A DNA stretch of 64,000 bases from Arenibacter antarcticus (GTDB taxonomy: Bacteria > Bacteroidota > Bacteroidia > Flavobacteriales > Flavobacteriaceae), in assembly GCF_041320605.1 (NCBI RefSeq), contig NZ_CP166679.1, positions 558,001-622,000 of the forward strand. Direction: 5' to 3'. The notes beneath the pieces are model-generated. The model searched no databases. It worked only from the letters and a program-made list of their open reading frames with translations, and was not told the origin of the DNA. The position numbers and the translations under genes are program-made. Positions 44,705 to 53,584 of the stretch are shown here, in pieces (position 1 is the first letter of the stretch; each line of letters starts with the position of its first letter).

Positions 44705-45391
44705 TTAGTCGAAGCAATCCTGACAAGGTTTTCTTCCAAAGGTATACGTAAGAGTTATACCGGAAAAAACATACCAATCATCACTGAAAATATTTCCAAA
44801 TCTAAAGTTCTTATAATTGGACCCAGAGGGGTTACTAGCATCCAAATTATCTGTAAAGGTATACCTAGCCCCTATTTCTGCCCCTAAAATAAAAAACTGA
44901 CTCAACCTGAGTTTAGCACCTACGGTCATGGGGATGGCAAAGGCCCCATCTTTCTGTTCTATATCCTGTAATTGCCCGGCATTAAAATAATGATACCCGT
45001 ATCTAAAATACGTAATACCAGTATATAGATAAGGTGTAAATGCCGGTCCTAGCTGATGCAGGTTGTACTCTACAAAATTAAACTCCAGGCCTGCGGACAC
45101 CTCCAAAACATTATTGTCCATCTTATAGTTACGCTGTTGTCTGGATGAAATATCAGATTTTGCATCATCAGCCGTAAATTCGCCATAAACAACACTTCCT
45201 CTCCATGCGTACCGCTTACTCTTGTTCCATTTAAAGATTCCACCGAAAGCTGGTCCCGAAGGCAGAATAAAATTAGATCTTCCCACATCACCAATATTAT
45301 TGGCTCCACCAGCAAATAGACCCACCTCATAGGTCTGCCCACTTGTTTCGGCAAAAATAAACATAAGAAGCACTACAAGGAATAACCGCAT
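44705..45391 (-). CDS. porG: PorG-like / DUF6089 outer membrane protein (type IX secretion related)
   Basis: 228 residues. Signal peptide (MRLFLVVLLMFIFAETSGQ), then TYEVGLFAGGANNIGDVG and FGGIFKWNKSKRYAWRGSV, the hallmarks of DUF6089 (PorG), ending in a small beta-barrel with SGITLTYTFG and a CQDC near the C-terminus. In Porphyromonas PorG is a type IX secretion component next to bamA/uppS-type genes. The location upstream of uppS-bamA here is the same. First gene of the unit after the promoter at 45408. Confidence 0.85.
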   Translation of the reverse strand: MRLFLVVLLMFIFAETSGQTYEVGLFAGGANNIGDVGRSNFILPSGPAFGGIFKWNKSKRYAWRGSVVYGEFTADDAKSDISSRQQRNYKMDNNVLEVSAGLEFNFVEYNLHQLGPAFTPYLYTGITYFRYGYHYFNAGQLQDIEQKDGAFAIPMTVGAKLRLSQFFILGAEIGARYTFTDNLDASNPSGSNYKNFRFGNIFSDDWYVFSGITLTYTFGRKPCQDCFD

Positions 45392-45407
45392 TTATTATAA
45401 ATGTTTG

Positions 45408-45415
45408 CAAATATA
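45408..45415 (-). promoter_or_regulatory. Promoter of the porG-uppS-bamA cluster
   Basis: TATATTTG on the minus strand matches TAnnTTTG and is 17 nt before the porG ATG. A TTTG lies 22 nt further upstream, near 45440, so both elements are present though the spacer is long. Confidence 0.6.
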
Positions 45416-45508
45416 ACCAATCCCATCCCTTAGACAGCAAATAATTATATTTTAGTTCTCTCCTGATAAACAGATTTTGTACTTATTTATTGTTTGGAAA
45501 GATAAGAA

Positions 45509-46390
45509 TCAATTGCGTTTGTCTTCACCCCACAACAATTTATTCCTCAAGGTTTTCAGAAAGCTCTCGGAAGTATATTCTATCATTTTAATATTAAAAG
45601 GAGCTTTCCGTACCAAAATTTCCTTACCGTTGGGCACAGTAGCAATCCGAGAGTCTAAAGACACCAAATGGCTTTTTGCCCTTCCCGACACTTTGAGTCG
45701 GATTAAGGTGTCATCAGAAATAACCAATGGCCTTGCATTAAGGTTATGTGGAGCAATAGGAGTCAAAATCAACGATTTTACCGTAGGCGCCATTACAGGG
45801 CCACCGCAGCTTAGAGAATAACCCGTAGAACCTGTTGGCGTAGACACTATTAATCCATCTGCCCAATACGACGTTAGGTATTCATCGTTCAGATGAGTCT
45901 CTACCGTAATCATAGAGGTAGTATCCTTTCTGCTTACCGTAATTTCATTTAAGGCGAAATTTAAAGTTTTAAATTCTGGAATATCAGAAGACTCAGCCAC
46001 TTCAACCAAACTCCTTTCCTCAATAGTATATGCGCCTGCAACGAACTCCCGAACCACCTTCCGAACATCCTCTTTTTTAAAGGTGGACAAGAACCCAAGG
46101 CGACCAGTATTTACTCCAACTATTGGAATATCCAAATCCCTAACATAGGTAGTTGCCCTCAATATGGTACCATCCCCACCAAAGCTTACAAACATATCAA
46201 AGCTTCGATCTAGCCCGACCAAATCGGTGAAAGTGGGGTAATCGCCCAACTTGTGCCGTAAAGAAAGAGAGTTAAAAAATAATTCTTCAAAGTAAATTTC
46301 CGCATTTTCATTTTGAAGCTCTTCTATAAGCTCCAGTACGTACTCCAATGCAGATTCTTGATAAGCTAGTCCGTAAATGGCTACCTTCAT
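45509..46390 (-). CDS. nadK: NAD kinase
   Basis: Phosphorylates NAD to NADP. 293 residues. The GGDG motif is in FVSFGGDGTILRATTYV, and the NTGRLGFLS, NEITVSRKDT and TPTGSTGYSLSCGGPV blocks bind NAD and ATP. Expressed after the CBS-domain gene with 5 bp between them, so they are probably cotranscribed. It uses NAD, whose synthesis begins with nadA-nadB in the same window. Confidence 0.96.
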   Translation of the reverse strand: MKVAIYGLAYQESALEYVLELIEELQNENAEIYFEELFFNSLSLRHKLGDYPTFTDLVGLDRSFDMFVSFGGDGTILRATTYVRDLDIPIVGVNTGRLGFLSTFKKEDVRKVVREFVAGAYTIEERSLVEVAESSDIPEFKTLNFALNEITVSRKDTTSMITVETHLNDEYLTSYWADGLIVSTPTGSTGYSLSCGGPVMAPTVKSLILTPIAPHNLNARPLVISDDTLIRLKVSGRAKSHLVSLDSRIATVPNGKEILVRKAPFNIKMIEYTSESFLKTLRNKLLWGEDKRN

Positions 46391-46395
46391 AATTA

Positions 46396-47052
46396 TTACA
46401 CGTTAAGGTATTTGTCCAAATAATCGGACCTTTGTTTTAAATCCTCTAAAAACTGATCATCATCGTTGCCATATAGAATGGTGTAATTATAACGTCTAAA
46501 GGATTGGATCACCTCATTTAAATGGGTAGCCCCAATTTTAATGGTTATCTGAATAACATCATTCCTACTATCCGTAATAAAAGCACCAATAAGTTTTAGA
46601 TTATTGCTTTCTACTATCTGTGCGATTTCGCTAAAAGAATAATCCTTAATCCCCTTGGCGAGGACCAAAATACCGCCTGGTTCTGTAAAAAATGGCGTTT
46701 CAATAAAAAGGTTCACTACATCTATCAGGTCATAATACCCTACCACTTTACCACTATCCTCCACCACAGGCAAAATATTGGCGTCATTCTTCGAAAAAGC
46801 CTCCAACACATCTAACCAAGAAGCTTCAGGTCTCGCAAAAAAAGTAGCTAACTGATACCTATAGTCCTCAATTTGTTTATCCTCCTCAAAAGTGTCTAGG
46901 TCATTTTTTTCCAACACTCCCAAATACACCTCATTATCTACCACCGCCACATGCGAATAGGTAGCCTGCTCAAAGAACTGGATCACTTTCTTTAAAGAGT
47001 CCGTTACTTTAAAAACAGGTAATGTTGTTAATATGCTGTCTTGAATATGCAT
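46396..47052 (-). CDS. CBS-domain protein (AcuB-like)
   Basis: 218 residues from the ATG at 47052 (MHIQDSILTTLPVFKVTDS); an in-frame start at 47076 adds eight residues. Two CBS motifs occupy about residues 5-130 (SHVAVVDNEVYLGVLEKNDL and ILPVVEDSGKVVGYYDLIDVV). The C-terminal half is ACT-like (GIKDYSFSEIAQIVESNNLKLIGAFI). The combination resembles AcuB-type nucleotide-sensing proteins. Directly upstream of nadK with 5 bp spacing, which hints at adenine nucleotide or NAD sensing; that is inference. Confidence 0.82.
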   Translation of the reverse strand: MHIQDSILTTLPVFKVTDSLKKVIQFFEQATYSHVAVVDNEVYLGVLEKNDLDTFEEDKQIEDYRYQLATFFARPEASWLDVLEAFSKNDANILPVVEDSGKVVGYYDLIDVVNLFIETPFFTEPGGILVLAKGIKDYSFSEIAQIVESNNLKLIGAFITDSRNDVIQITIKIGATHLNEVIQSFRRYNYTILYGNDDDQFLEDLKQRSDYLDKYLNV

Positions 47053-47315
47053 GACTATGTTTGTATTATAACGCAAATTACTAATAAAATATTCTTAGCA
47101 CGAAATTAGAGACAAGTATTATTCCGCAAAGAATAAACTTAATGCCCAATATAAATAAGGGAGCGCTCCTATCTTAACCATCCCAGCAGTACACTTTAAT
47201 AACCTATTCCCAAAAATGCACCAATTAGGTTCGTGCTGGATAAATTCTTTCACTATAAAAATATCAAAAGGTATGCCTAATTTGTATTTTTGCCACTTAA
47301 ACATAGATGTTTGTT
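47053..47315. promoter_or_regulatory. Divergent region, CBS-nadK / pdxJ, with pdxJ -7 box
   Basis: 263 bp without a supported gene. TATTTTTG at 47285-47292 on the plus strand matches TAnnTTTG, 24 nt before the pdxJ ATG at 47316. No structured RNA is evident. Confidence 0.5.
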
Positions 47316-48029
47316 ATGACAAAGCTTAGCGTTAACGTAAATAAAATTGCGACTTTAAGAAATTCGAGGGGAGGAAACGTCCCTAACCTAATAAAAGTAG
47401 CCCAAGACATTGAAGAGTTTGGAGCACAAGGGATAACCATACATCCAAGACCGGACGAAAGGCACATCACCTACCAGGATGCCAGGGACCTAAAAAAGGT
47501 GGTCACCACAGAATTTAACATAGAAGGCAATCCAATTCCCAAATTTATGGAGCTGGTCTTGGAACTAAAGCCTACCCAGGTTACTTTGGTGCCAGATGGT
47601 GTAGACGCTATTACCTCCAATGCAGGATGGGACACTATAACACACATGGATTTTCTTAAAGAGATTATCCAAACCTTTAAGAGCAACGGAATAAGGACTT
47701 CCATTTTTGTAGACCCAGACCTTAAGATGATCCAAGGAGCCGCATTAACAGGGGCAAACCGCATAGAGTTGTACACCGAAAGTTATGCCATTGCATATGC
47801 AAATGGCAACAAAACGGGGATAACTCCTTTCGTGGAAGCTGCAAAAGCCGCACACGAATTAGGCATGGGAATCAATGCAGGGCACGATCTAAGCTTGGAC
47901 AATATTCAATTTTTCAAGGAAAGTGTACCAAATCTTTTAGAAGTTTCCATAGGGCACGCCCTAATTTCAGAATCTCTTTACTTAGGTTTGGAGAACGTAA
48001 TTAACATGTATATAAATAAATTAAAATAA
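47316..48029 (+). CDS. pdxJ: Pyridoxine 5'-phosphate synthase
   Basis: Makes pyridoxine 5'-phosphate, the core of the PLP coenzyme used by MetY, MetZ and the class V enzyme of this window. 237 residues from the ATG at 47316 ([20 protein letters not shown]). Motifs: [24 protein letters not shown] with the catalytic glutamate region, LYTESYA, and [13 protein letters not shown]. The stop codon overlaps the next start by one base (TAATG), so the hydrolase gene is translationally coupled. Confidence 0.95.
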   Translation: MTKLSVNVNKIATLRNSRGGNVPNLIKVAQDIEEFGAQGITIHPRPDERHITYQDARDLKKVVTTEFNIEGNPIPKFMELVLELKPTQVTLVPDGVDAITSNAGWDTITHMDFLKEIIQTFKSNGIRTSIFVDPDLKMIQGAALTGANRIELYTESYAIAYANGNKTGITPFVEAAKAAHELGMGINAGHDLSLDNIQFFKESVPNLLEVSIGHALISESLYLGLENVINMYINKLK

Positions 48030-48799
48030 TGCAAATTTTACATTCCAACATTATTGGCCAGGGAGACCCGATCTTGATCCTGCACGGATTTTTAGGAATG
48101 CTAGACAACTGGAAATCCATTGGCACAAAATATGCCGAGGAAGGTTTTGAAGTCCATTTGATTGATCAGCGGAACCACGGAAAAAGCTTCCATTCTGAAC
48201 AATTTAATTATGACGTAATGGCAGCGGACCTAAACCATTATATGGTATATCATAAGCTACCTAATGCCATAATTCTAGGTCATAGTATGGGCGGCAAGAC
48301 CGCAATGTTATTTGCGTGTAAACACCCGGAAATGGTAAAAAAATTGCTGGTTGCAGATATTGCTCCAAAATTTTATCCACCACACCACCAGGACATCATC
48401 AACGGATTAAATGCCATCCAAATCCACGATATAAGTTCTAGACAGGAGGCAGATGAACAATTGGCCAAATACCTAAAACAAACGGGCGTGCGACAATTTT
48501 TACTAAAGAATTTATATTGGGTAGAGAAAGGAGTCCTAGGTTTCCGATTTAATTTGGAGGTACTTAGTGAGCGAATGGATGAGGTTGGAGAAAATATTGG
48601 AACAACCGATTCTTATTCTGGTCCTACTCTTTTTCTTAGGGGCGATAAATCCGAGTATATCACCGATGCGGATCTCACGGAAATTAAAAATCACTTTTCT
48701 AGGGCAACTTTAGTCACCATCTCCAATGCCGGCCATTGGCTGCATGCTGAGAATCCGAAACAATTTCTGGCAAAATCCATCCCCTTCATTAAGGAATAG
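48029..48799 (+). CDS. Alpha/beta hydrolase (YbfF-like esterase)
   Basis: 256 residues with a complete catalytic set: nucleophile in ILGHSMGGKTAM, acid around GDKSEYI, and histidine in NAGHWLHAENP. PILILHGFLGMLDNWKSIG near the start is the oxyanion region. YbfF-type esterases are the closest family I recognise; the substrate is unknown. The coupled start at the pdxJ stop suggests joint expression; a functional link is not evident. Confidence 0.85.
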   Translation: MQILHSNIIGQGDPILILHGFLGMLDNWKSIGTKYAEEGFEVHLIDQRNHGKSFHSEQFNYDVMAADLNHYMVYHKLPNAIILGHSMGGKTAMLFACKHPEMVKKLLVADIAPKFYPPHHQDIINGLNAIQIHDISSRQEADEQLAKYLKQTGVRQFLLKNLYWVEKGVLGFRFNLEVLSERMDEVGENIGTTDSYSGPTLFLRGDKSEYITDADLTEIKNHFSRATLVTISNAGHWLHAENPKQFLAKSIPFIKE

Positions 48800-48925
48800 A
48801 CTATTGAGAAGTTTCTAAGTTTTGTCTAACAGGAACCGAATCTACCAGCATTATATATAATTGATTAATTTTATAAGACGAAAATATTTTACAAATCCAT
48901 CTAATCTAACCATAAATCACATCCT

Positions 48926-49276
48926 ATGAATTTATTATTGAGAATACTCCTTAGTGCGGTTGCCGTAGTTATTTTAGCAAACATTTTGCCTGGAGTTGGC
49001 GTAGACAGCTACACCACCGCCATAATAGTAGCAATAGTTTTGAGCTTATTAAATTTTATAGTAAAACCTATCCTGATCATCCTCACCTTACCGGTAACCA
49101 TTTTAACTCTTGGACTTTTCCTCCTAGTAATCAATGCCATTATCATACTTTTGGCAGATAATTTAATTGATGGTTTTCAGGTAGACAATATATGGTGGGC
49201 ATTACTTTTCAGCCTACTACTATCCTTTTTGCAATCTATATTATTTTCAATTCTAAAGGATGACAAAAAACTTTAA
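48926..49276 (+). CDS. Phage holin family (Phage_holin_4_2) membrane protein
   Basis: 116 residues, nearly all hydrophobic, with four membrane helices: a start of MNLLLRILLSAVAVVILANILPGVGVDSY and a core of FIVKPILIILTLPVTILTLGLFLLVINAIIILLADNLIDGF, which is the signature of the family also called YvlD-like. Despite the name these are chromosomal proteins, not phage genes. It stands between pdxJ-hydrolase and the trigger factor. Function unknown. Confidence 0.85.
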   Translation: MNLLLRILLSAVAVVILANILPGVGVDSYTTAIIVAIVLSLLNFIVKPILIILTLPVTILTLGLFLLVINAIIILLADNLIDGFQVDNIWWALLFSLLLSFLQSILFSILKDDKKL

Positions 49277-49311
49277 GATACCTTTTTGACATTCAGTAGT
49301 TTAAAAACTTG

Positions 49312-49339
49312 TTGAAGATTATAAAATATAGTACTTTTG
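49312..49339 (+). promoter_or_regulatory. Trigger factor promoter
   Basis: TTG (49312-49314), a 17-nt spacer, and TACTTTTG (49332-49339): a good match to the Bacteroidota promoter, 36 nt before the tig ATG. Confidence 0.7.
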
Positions 49340-49374
49340 CATCCCATTTTATTTTAGCAAAATACAGATAACAA

Positions 49375-50697
49375 ATGAATATCACTAAAGAGCAGATTGA
49401 CGAACTAAATGCAGTAGTAAAAGTTGCGGTATCCAAGGAGGATTATTTCGACAAGGTAGAAACAATATTAAAAGACTACAGAAAGCAAGCAAATATTCCC
49501 GGTTTCAGAAAAGGCCAAGTGCCTATGGGATTGATCAAGAAGCAATATGGAAAAGCTGTTTTGGTAGATGAGGTAAACAAGCTTTTGCAAGACAATTTAA
49601 ACAAATATCTTACAGAAGAAAAACTAGACGTACTAGGAAATCCTTTACCAAAACAACAAGACAATTTCAATTGGGATTCGGAAGAATTTGCTTTTGAATT
49701 TGAATTGGGACTTGCTCCTAGCTTTGAGGTTGACTTAAAAACCGAAAAGGCATTAACACATTACAAGATCGTTGCAGACGATAAGATGATCAACGAGCAA
49801 ATAGAGCGCATTCAGAAGCAATATGGCAAATTGATCAGCAAAACTGAAGTTGGTAAGAAAGACGAAGTTAATGGGGTTTTCACCAACGAAGCTGAGGAGA
49901 TAGATAGCAAGACCGTTATAGAGATCGGGAAAATAAAAAATAAAAAAGCCTTGGACAGCCTATTAGGCAAAAAAGTTGGGGATGTAGTTACCCTTAACAC
50001 CAAGGATTTGTTTGAAGAAGACCAGTTGTTGGGAAGCGCTTTGGACATAGAGGCAGACAGAGCCAAGGAATTGGCTATTGAAGTAAACTTTACCATAGAG
50101 GAAATTAACGAAAAGGAACCGGCCAATATCGATCAGGATCTTTTCGATAAATTATTCGGAAAGGATACAATTACCTCTGAAAAAGAATTGAAAGCGAGAA
50201 TCAAGGAAGATTCTGAAAAGCAATTTGAACAACAATCCGATCAAAAGTTGTTAAATGATGTTACGGAATTTTTTATTGAGAACATCAAGTTCGACCTTCC
50301 TACTGAATTCTTGACCAAATGGATTAGGACCACTGGCGATAAACCTTTGTCCGAAGATGAGGCGTCTGAAGAATTTGAGAAATCCGAAAAAGGATTACGT
50401 TATCAGTTGATCGAAGGAAAGATCATCCAAGATAATGAGATCCAGATTCAATTTGACGAGCTTAAGGAGTTTGCCAAAGGATTTATAAAGCAACAGATGG
50501 CCCAATTTGGTCAATTAGACCCAAAAGAAGAAGAGTTAGACAGTATAGCCGCAAGGGTACTTTCTAATCAAGACGAAGTAAAAAGATTGAGCGAACAACT
50601 GATGAGTCAGAAATTATTGTCCTTATACAAGGAAAAGGCCAATTTAAAGACCAAGGAAGTTACTTATGAAGACTTTGTAAAGGAAGTTTACGGGTAA
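49375..50697 (+). CDS. tig: Trigger factor
   Basis: Ribosome-associated chaperone, 440 residues. The ribosome-binding N-terminal domain contains IPGFRKGQVPMGLIKKQYGKAV, the family signature near residue 38. The middle (about 150-250) corresponds to the PPIase region, which in Bacteroidota is divergent. The C-terminal helical domain (about 260-440) forms the chaperone cradle. It precedes clpP and clpX, the same order as in many bacteria, with a gap of 176 bp. Confidence 0.92.
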   Translation: MNITKEQIDELNAVVKVAVSKEDYFDKVETILKDYRKQANIPGFRKGQVPMGLIKKQYGKAVLVDEVNKLLQDNLNKYLTEEKLDVLGNPLPKQQDNFNWDSEEFAFEFELGLAPSFEVDLKTEKALTHYKIVADDKMINEQIERIQKQYGKLISKTEVGKKDEVNGVFTNEAEEIDSKTVIEIGKIKNKKALDSLLGKKVGDVVTLNTKDLFEEDQLLGSALDIEADRAKELAIEVNFTIEEINEKEPANIDQDLFDKLFGKDTITSEKELKARIKEDSEKQFEQQSDQKLLNDVTEFFIENIKFDLPTEFLTKWIRTTGDKPLSEDEASEEFEKSEKGLRYQLIEGKIIQDNEIQIQFDELKEFAKGFIKQQMAQFGQLDPKEEELDSIAARVLSNQDEVKRLSEQLMSQKLLSLYKEKANLKTKEVTYEDFVKEVYG

Positions 50698-50873
50698 TTA
50701 ACCCGATACTTAACAATACTAATGCTCTAGTTGGGAAAGGCCAGATAACCACCAAGATTTGGCCCTTCCTTAACAGGTGTTAAAGCCAAGTTTCACGAAA
50801 AATAAGTATATTTACAGTGTCGGAGAACTTATTTTCGACACTTTTTTTATCTTATAAAACCTCGATTAAAAAT

Positions 50874-51554
50874 ATGGATTACGGGAAAGAATTTAAAAAC
50901 TACGCTATTAAGCACCAAGGGATCAATAGCATGTACTATGATACCATTCTAAGCAGCATGTACCCCACCAACCTAACCCCAAACATTATAGAAGAGAGAC
51001 AGCTAAATGCAGTTGCAATGGATGTTTTCTCTAGATTGATGATGGACAGGATTATTTTTTTGGGAACCGGCATTAACGACCAAGTAGCAAATATTGTTCA
51101 GGCGCAATTGCTATTTTTAGAAAGTACCGATGCGTCCAAGGACATTCAAATATATATTAATTCCCCTGGTGGCAGCGTATATGCAGGATTGGGTATTTAT
51201 GACACTATGCAGTTCATAAAGCCAGACGTAGCCACAATCTGTACTGGAATGGCCGCCTCTATGGGCGCCGTACTGTTATGTGCAGGTGAAAAAGGCAAAC
51301 GCAGTGGACTTACCCACTCCAGAGTAATGATCCATCAGCCCATGGGAGGAGCCCAAGGTCAGGCCAGTGATATTGAAATTACGGCAAGGGAAATTATAAA
51401 ATTAAAAGATGAACTTTACCAAATAATCTCAAAACATTCTGGTCAGCCCCTTGAAAAAGTTAGCGATGACAGTGATAGAGATTATTGGATGAAAGCCGAT
51501 GAAGCCAAGAACTATGGCATGATTGACGAAATCTTGGTAAGGGGTAGCGAATAA
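50874..51554 (+). CDS. clpP: ATP-dependent Clp protease proteolytic subunit
   Basis: 226 residues from the ATG at 50874 ([20 protein letters not shown]). The longer frame from 50817 lacks family similarity. The catalytic triad is visible: Ser in [13 protein letters not shown], His in [10 protein letters not shown], Asp in [21 protein letters not shown] binds substrate. A 14-mer with ClpX degrades tagged proteins. clpX follows after 96 bp. Confidence 0.96.
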   Translation: MDYGKEFKNYAIKHQGINSMYYDTILSSMYPTNLTPNIIEERQLNAVAMDVFSRLMMDRIIFLGTGINDQVANIVQAQLLFLESTDASKDIQIYINSPGGSVYAGLGIYDTMQFIKPDVATICTGMAASMGAVLLCAGEKGKRSGLTHSRVMIHQPMGGAQGQASDIEITAREIIKLKDELYQIISKHSGQPLEKVSDDSDRDYWMKADEAKNYGMIDEILVRGSE

Positions 51555-51650
51555 CAACGACTAAACGCTATGAAGTTACAGTTTTGCCAAAACAGGCGGA
51601 ACATAAAAAACGAACTATTTCGTTTTTATTATTGAAAGTGATAAAATGAT

Positions 51651-52886
51651 ATGGCAAAAGAAAATTTAGAATGCTCCTTTTGTGGAAGAAAAAAACCGGA
51701 GACCAATTTATTGATCGCAGGTTTGGACGCACATATATGTGACCGTTGTATAGAACAGGCACACGGTATAGTTGCAGAAGAATCCAAGCAGACAAAAAAT
51801 CAGGACCTCTCTTCCGAATTGACCCTAAAAAAACCTTTGGAAATAAAGGAATTTTTGGACACTTATATTATTGGACAGGACAGAACCAAAAAAGTGATGT
51901 CCGTTGCAGTATACAATCATTACAAAAGACTATTGCAACCCAAGAGCAAAGAGGACGATATAGAAATCCAGAAGAGTAATATTATAATGGTAGGGCAAAC
52001 TGGGACCGGTAAAACCTTAATGGCCAAAACCATTGCCAAAATGCTCAATGTTCCTTTGGCCATTGTTGATGCCACCGTACTTACCGAAGCAGGTTATGTA
52101 GGGGAAGATGTAGAAAGCATTTTAACCAGATTACTACAAGCAGCGGATTACAATTTGGAAAAAGCGCAACGCGGAATTGTTTTTATCGATGAAATAGATA
52201 AGATAGCCCGTAAGAGCGACAATCCATCCATTACTAGGGACGTTTCTGGCGAAGGGGTTCAGCAAGGTCTTCTAAAACTTTTGGAAGGCACTGTTGTAAA
52301 TGTACCGCCCAAAGGAGGTAGAAAACATCCAGACCAGAAATTTATAGAGGTCAATACGGAAAATATCCTATTTATAGCTGGGGGTGCATTTGATGGTATT
52401 GAACGCCACATTACAAAAAGATTGAATATGCAAGCTGTTGGCTATAGCGCTTCCAAAGCGGAAGAGAAGGTAGACAACGAGAATATTCTTCAATACATAA
52501 TACCTAAGGATTTAAAGGAATTTGGTTTAATTCCTGAGATAATAGGAAGGCTCCCTGTACTTACCCATATGAATCCATTAGACAAGGAAACATTAAGGGC
52601 GATATTAACCCAGCCTAAAAACGCCATTATCAAACAATATGAGAAATTGTTCCAGATGGATGATATCTCCTTTGAAATAACGGAACAGGCGTTAGAATAT
52701 ATCGTAGAAAAAGCAATCGAATATAAATTAGGTGCAAGGGGACTCCGCTCCCTATGTGAAGCCATATTTACGGATGCCATGTTCGAAATGCCAAGCACGG
52801 ATGAAACCTCGTTTAAGGTTACAAGGCCTTATGCAGAGGAAAAATTATCCTATGATACGATCAAAAAATTAAAAGCAGTCTCTTAA
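51651..52886 (+). CDS. clpX: ATP-dependent Clp protease ATP-binding subunit ClpX
   Basis: AAA+ unfoldase that feeds ClpP, 411 residues. N-terminal zinc domain with C..C and C..C ([21 protein letters not shown]). Walker A in [13 protein letters not shown], Walker B in [11 protein letters not shown], the pore loop region [13 protein letters not shown], and sensor 2 region [11 protein letters not shown]. The final codons lie inside the stem of a terminator, so transcription stops right after the gene. Confidence 0.97.
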   Translation: MAKENLECSFCGRKKPETNLLIAGLDAHICDRCIEQAHGIVAEESKQTKNQDLSSELTLKKPLEIKEFLDTYIIGQDRTKKVMSVAVYNHYKRLLQPKSKEDDIEIQKSNIIMVGQTGTGKTLMAKTIAKMLNVPLAIVDATVLTEAGYVGEDVESILTRLLQAADYNLEKAQRGIVFIDEIDKIARKSDNPSITRDVSGEGVQQGLLKLLEGTVVNVPPKGGRKHPDQKFIEVNTENILFIAGGAFDGIERHITKRLNMQAVGYSASKAEEKVDNENILQYIIPKDLKEFGLIPEIIGRLPVLTHMNPLDKETLRAILTQPKNAIIKQYEKLFQMDDISFEITEQALEYIVEKAIEYKLGARGLRSLCEAIFTDAMFEMPSTDETSFKVTRPYAEEKLSYDTIKKLKAVS

Positions 52887-52901
52887 GACTGCTTTTTTTT
52901 T
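52871..52901 (+). terminator. Rho-independent terminator overlapping the clpX stop
   Basis: AAGCAGTCT / AGACTGCTT is a perfect 9-bp stem with a CTTA loop and a run of nine T. The TAA stop codon of clpX lies within the hairpin. Confidence 0.88.
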
Positions 52902-52948
52902 GCTGATTATTATTCTGGCATCACTTTTAAGCTATCACCTTTATTTGC

Positions 52949-53494
52949 CTACGCTACATATTTCTTTTGCGTCACCTTAGCCAGTAGGTCTTGACAGACT
53001 TTAATTATAATTTTTTCATCGGTGTATAGATCATGACCAAAATTCTTAATTATTTCGGTTGTTACCCCCATTTGCTCTATCCACAGTTGTGAAGGCTTAA
53101 ATTTATCGTGCTCCCCGTAAACCAATTTAATATCGTTATGCAGCTGCTGGGACTCTAATCGCAACCTAGTACTGGAAACGGTATATAAGGATTTCATGGG
53201 CAAACCATTTAATGCCGCCTTCCAAGCTATGGCTCCACCGGCTCCAAAAGCTAAATAATTACTGGGTTCCTTTTCACTTTTCAACAAGTGGGTTGCTGCG
53301 ACATTTATTCCACCACAATCAAACTCCTTCGCAATATTCTCCCCAGAATCTACCGATAAATGAATGTTAGCCAATTGCTGGGAATCATAGAAGGTAATAT
53401 CATAATATTGTTGCAAATACCCTAAATAGGAAGTAATCCATAAGCCCTTTTTAGAACCCCACATGTCCGAAAGTATTACTAATCTTTTCGTCAT
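52949..53494 (-). CDS. Alpha/beta-hydrolase-like protein lacking the nucleophile serine
   Basis: 181 residues with a hydrolase-like layout: LVILSDMWGSKKGLW at the N-terminus, the elbow position in YLAFGAGGAIAWKAAL, YGEHDKF near residue 128, and the histidine region KNFGHDLYTD. In active relatives the elbow is G-x-S-x-G; here the position reads F-G-A-G-G, with no serine. It is probably inactive as a serine hydrolase or uses another mechanism. It is downstream of GH3 by 90 bp on the same strand. Confidence 0.65.
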   Translation of the reverse strand: MTKRLVILSDMWGSKKGLWITSYLGYLQQYYDITFYDSQQLANIHLSVDSGENIAKEFDCGGINVAATHLLKSEKEPSNYLAFGAGGAIAWKAALNGLPMKSLYTVSSTRLRLESQQLHNDIKLVYGEHDKFKPSQLWIEQMGVTTEIIKNFGHDLYTDEKIIIKVCQDLLAKVTQKKYVA

Positions 53495-53584
53495 AACACT
53501 GCTATTTAAATTGTTAAATTAATGAATAAAACAGGGGAGTGATAATGACGGACAAGGTCCACATTTTTGGATTATAATCCTTAT

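Noticed and set aside
47119-47304. Minus-strand open frame in the CBS/pdxJ gap
   Set aside because: It overlaps the pdxJ promoter and shows no recognisable domain.
48926-49276. Holin-like name suggesting a prophage
   Set aside because: The family is chromosomal in many bacteria and no phage genes surround it.
50725-50785. Inverted repeat after the trigger factor gene (GGAAaGGCC ... GGCCcTTCC)
   Set aside because: The stem has a mismatch and no T run follows, so a terminator call is not justified.
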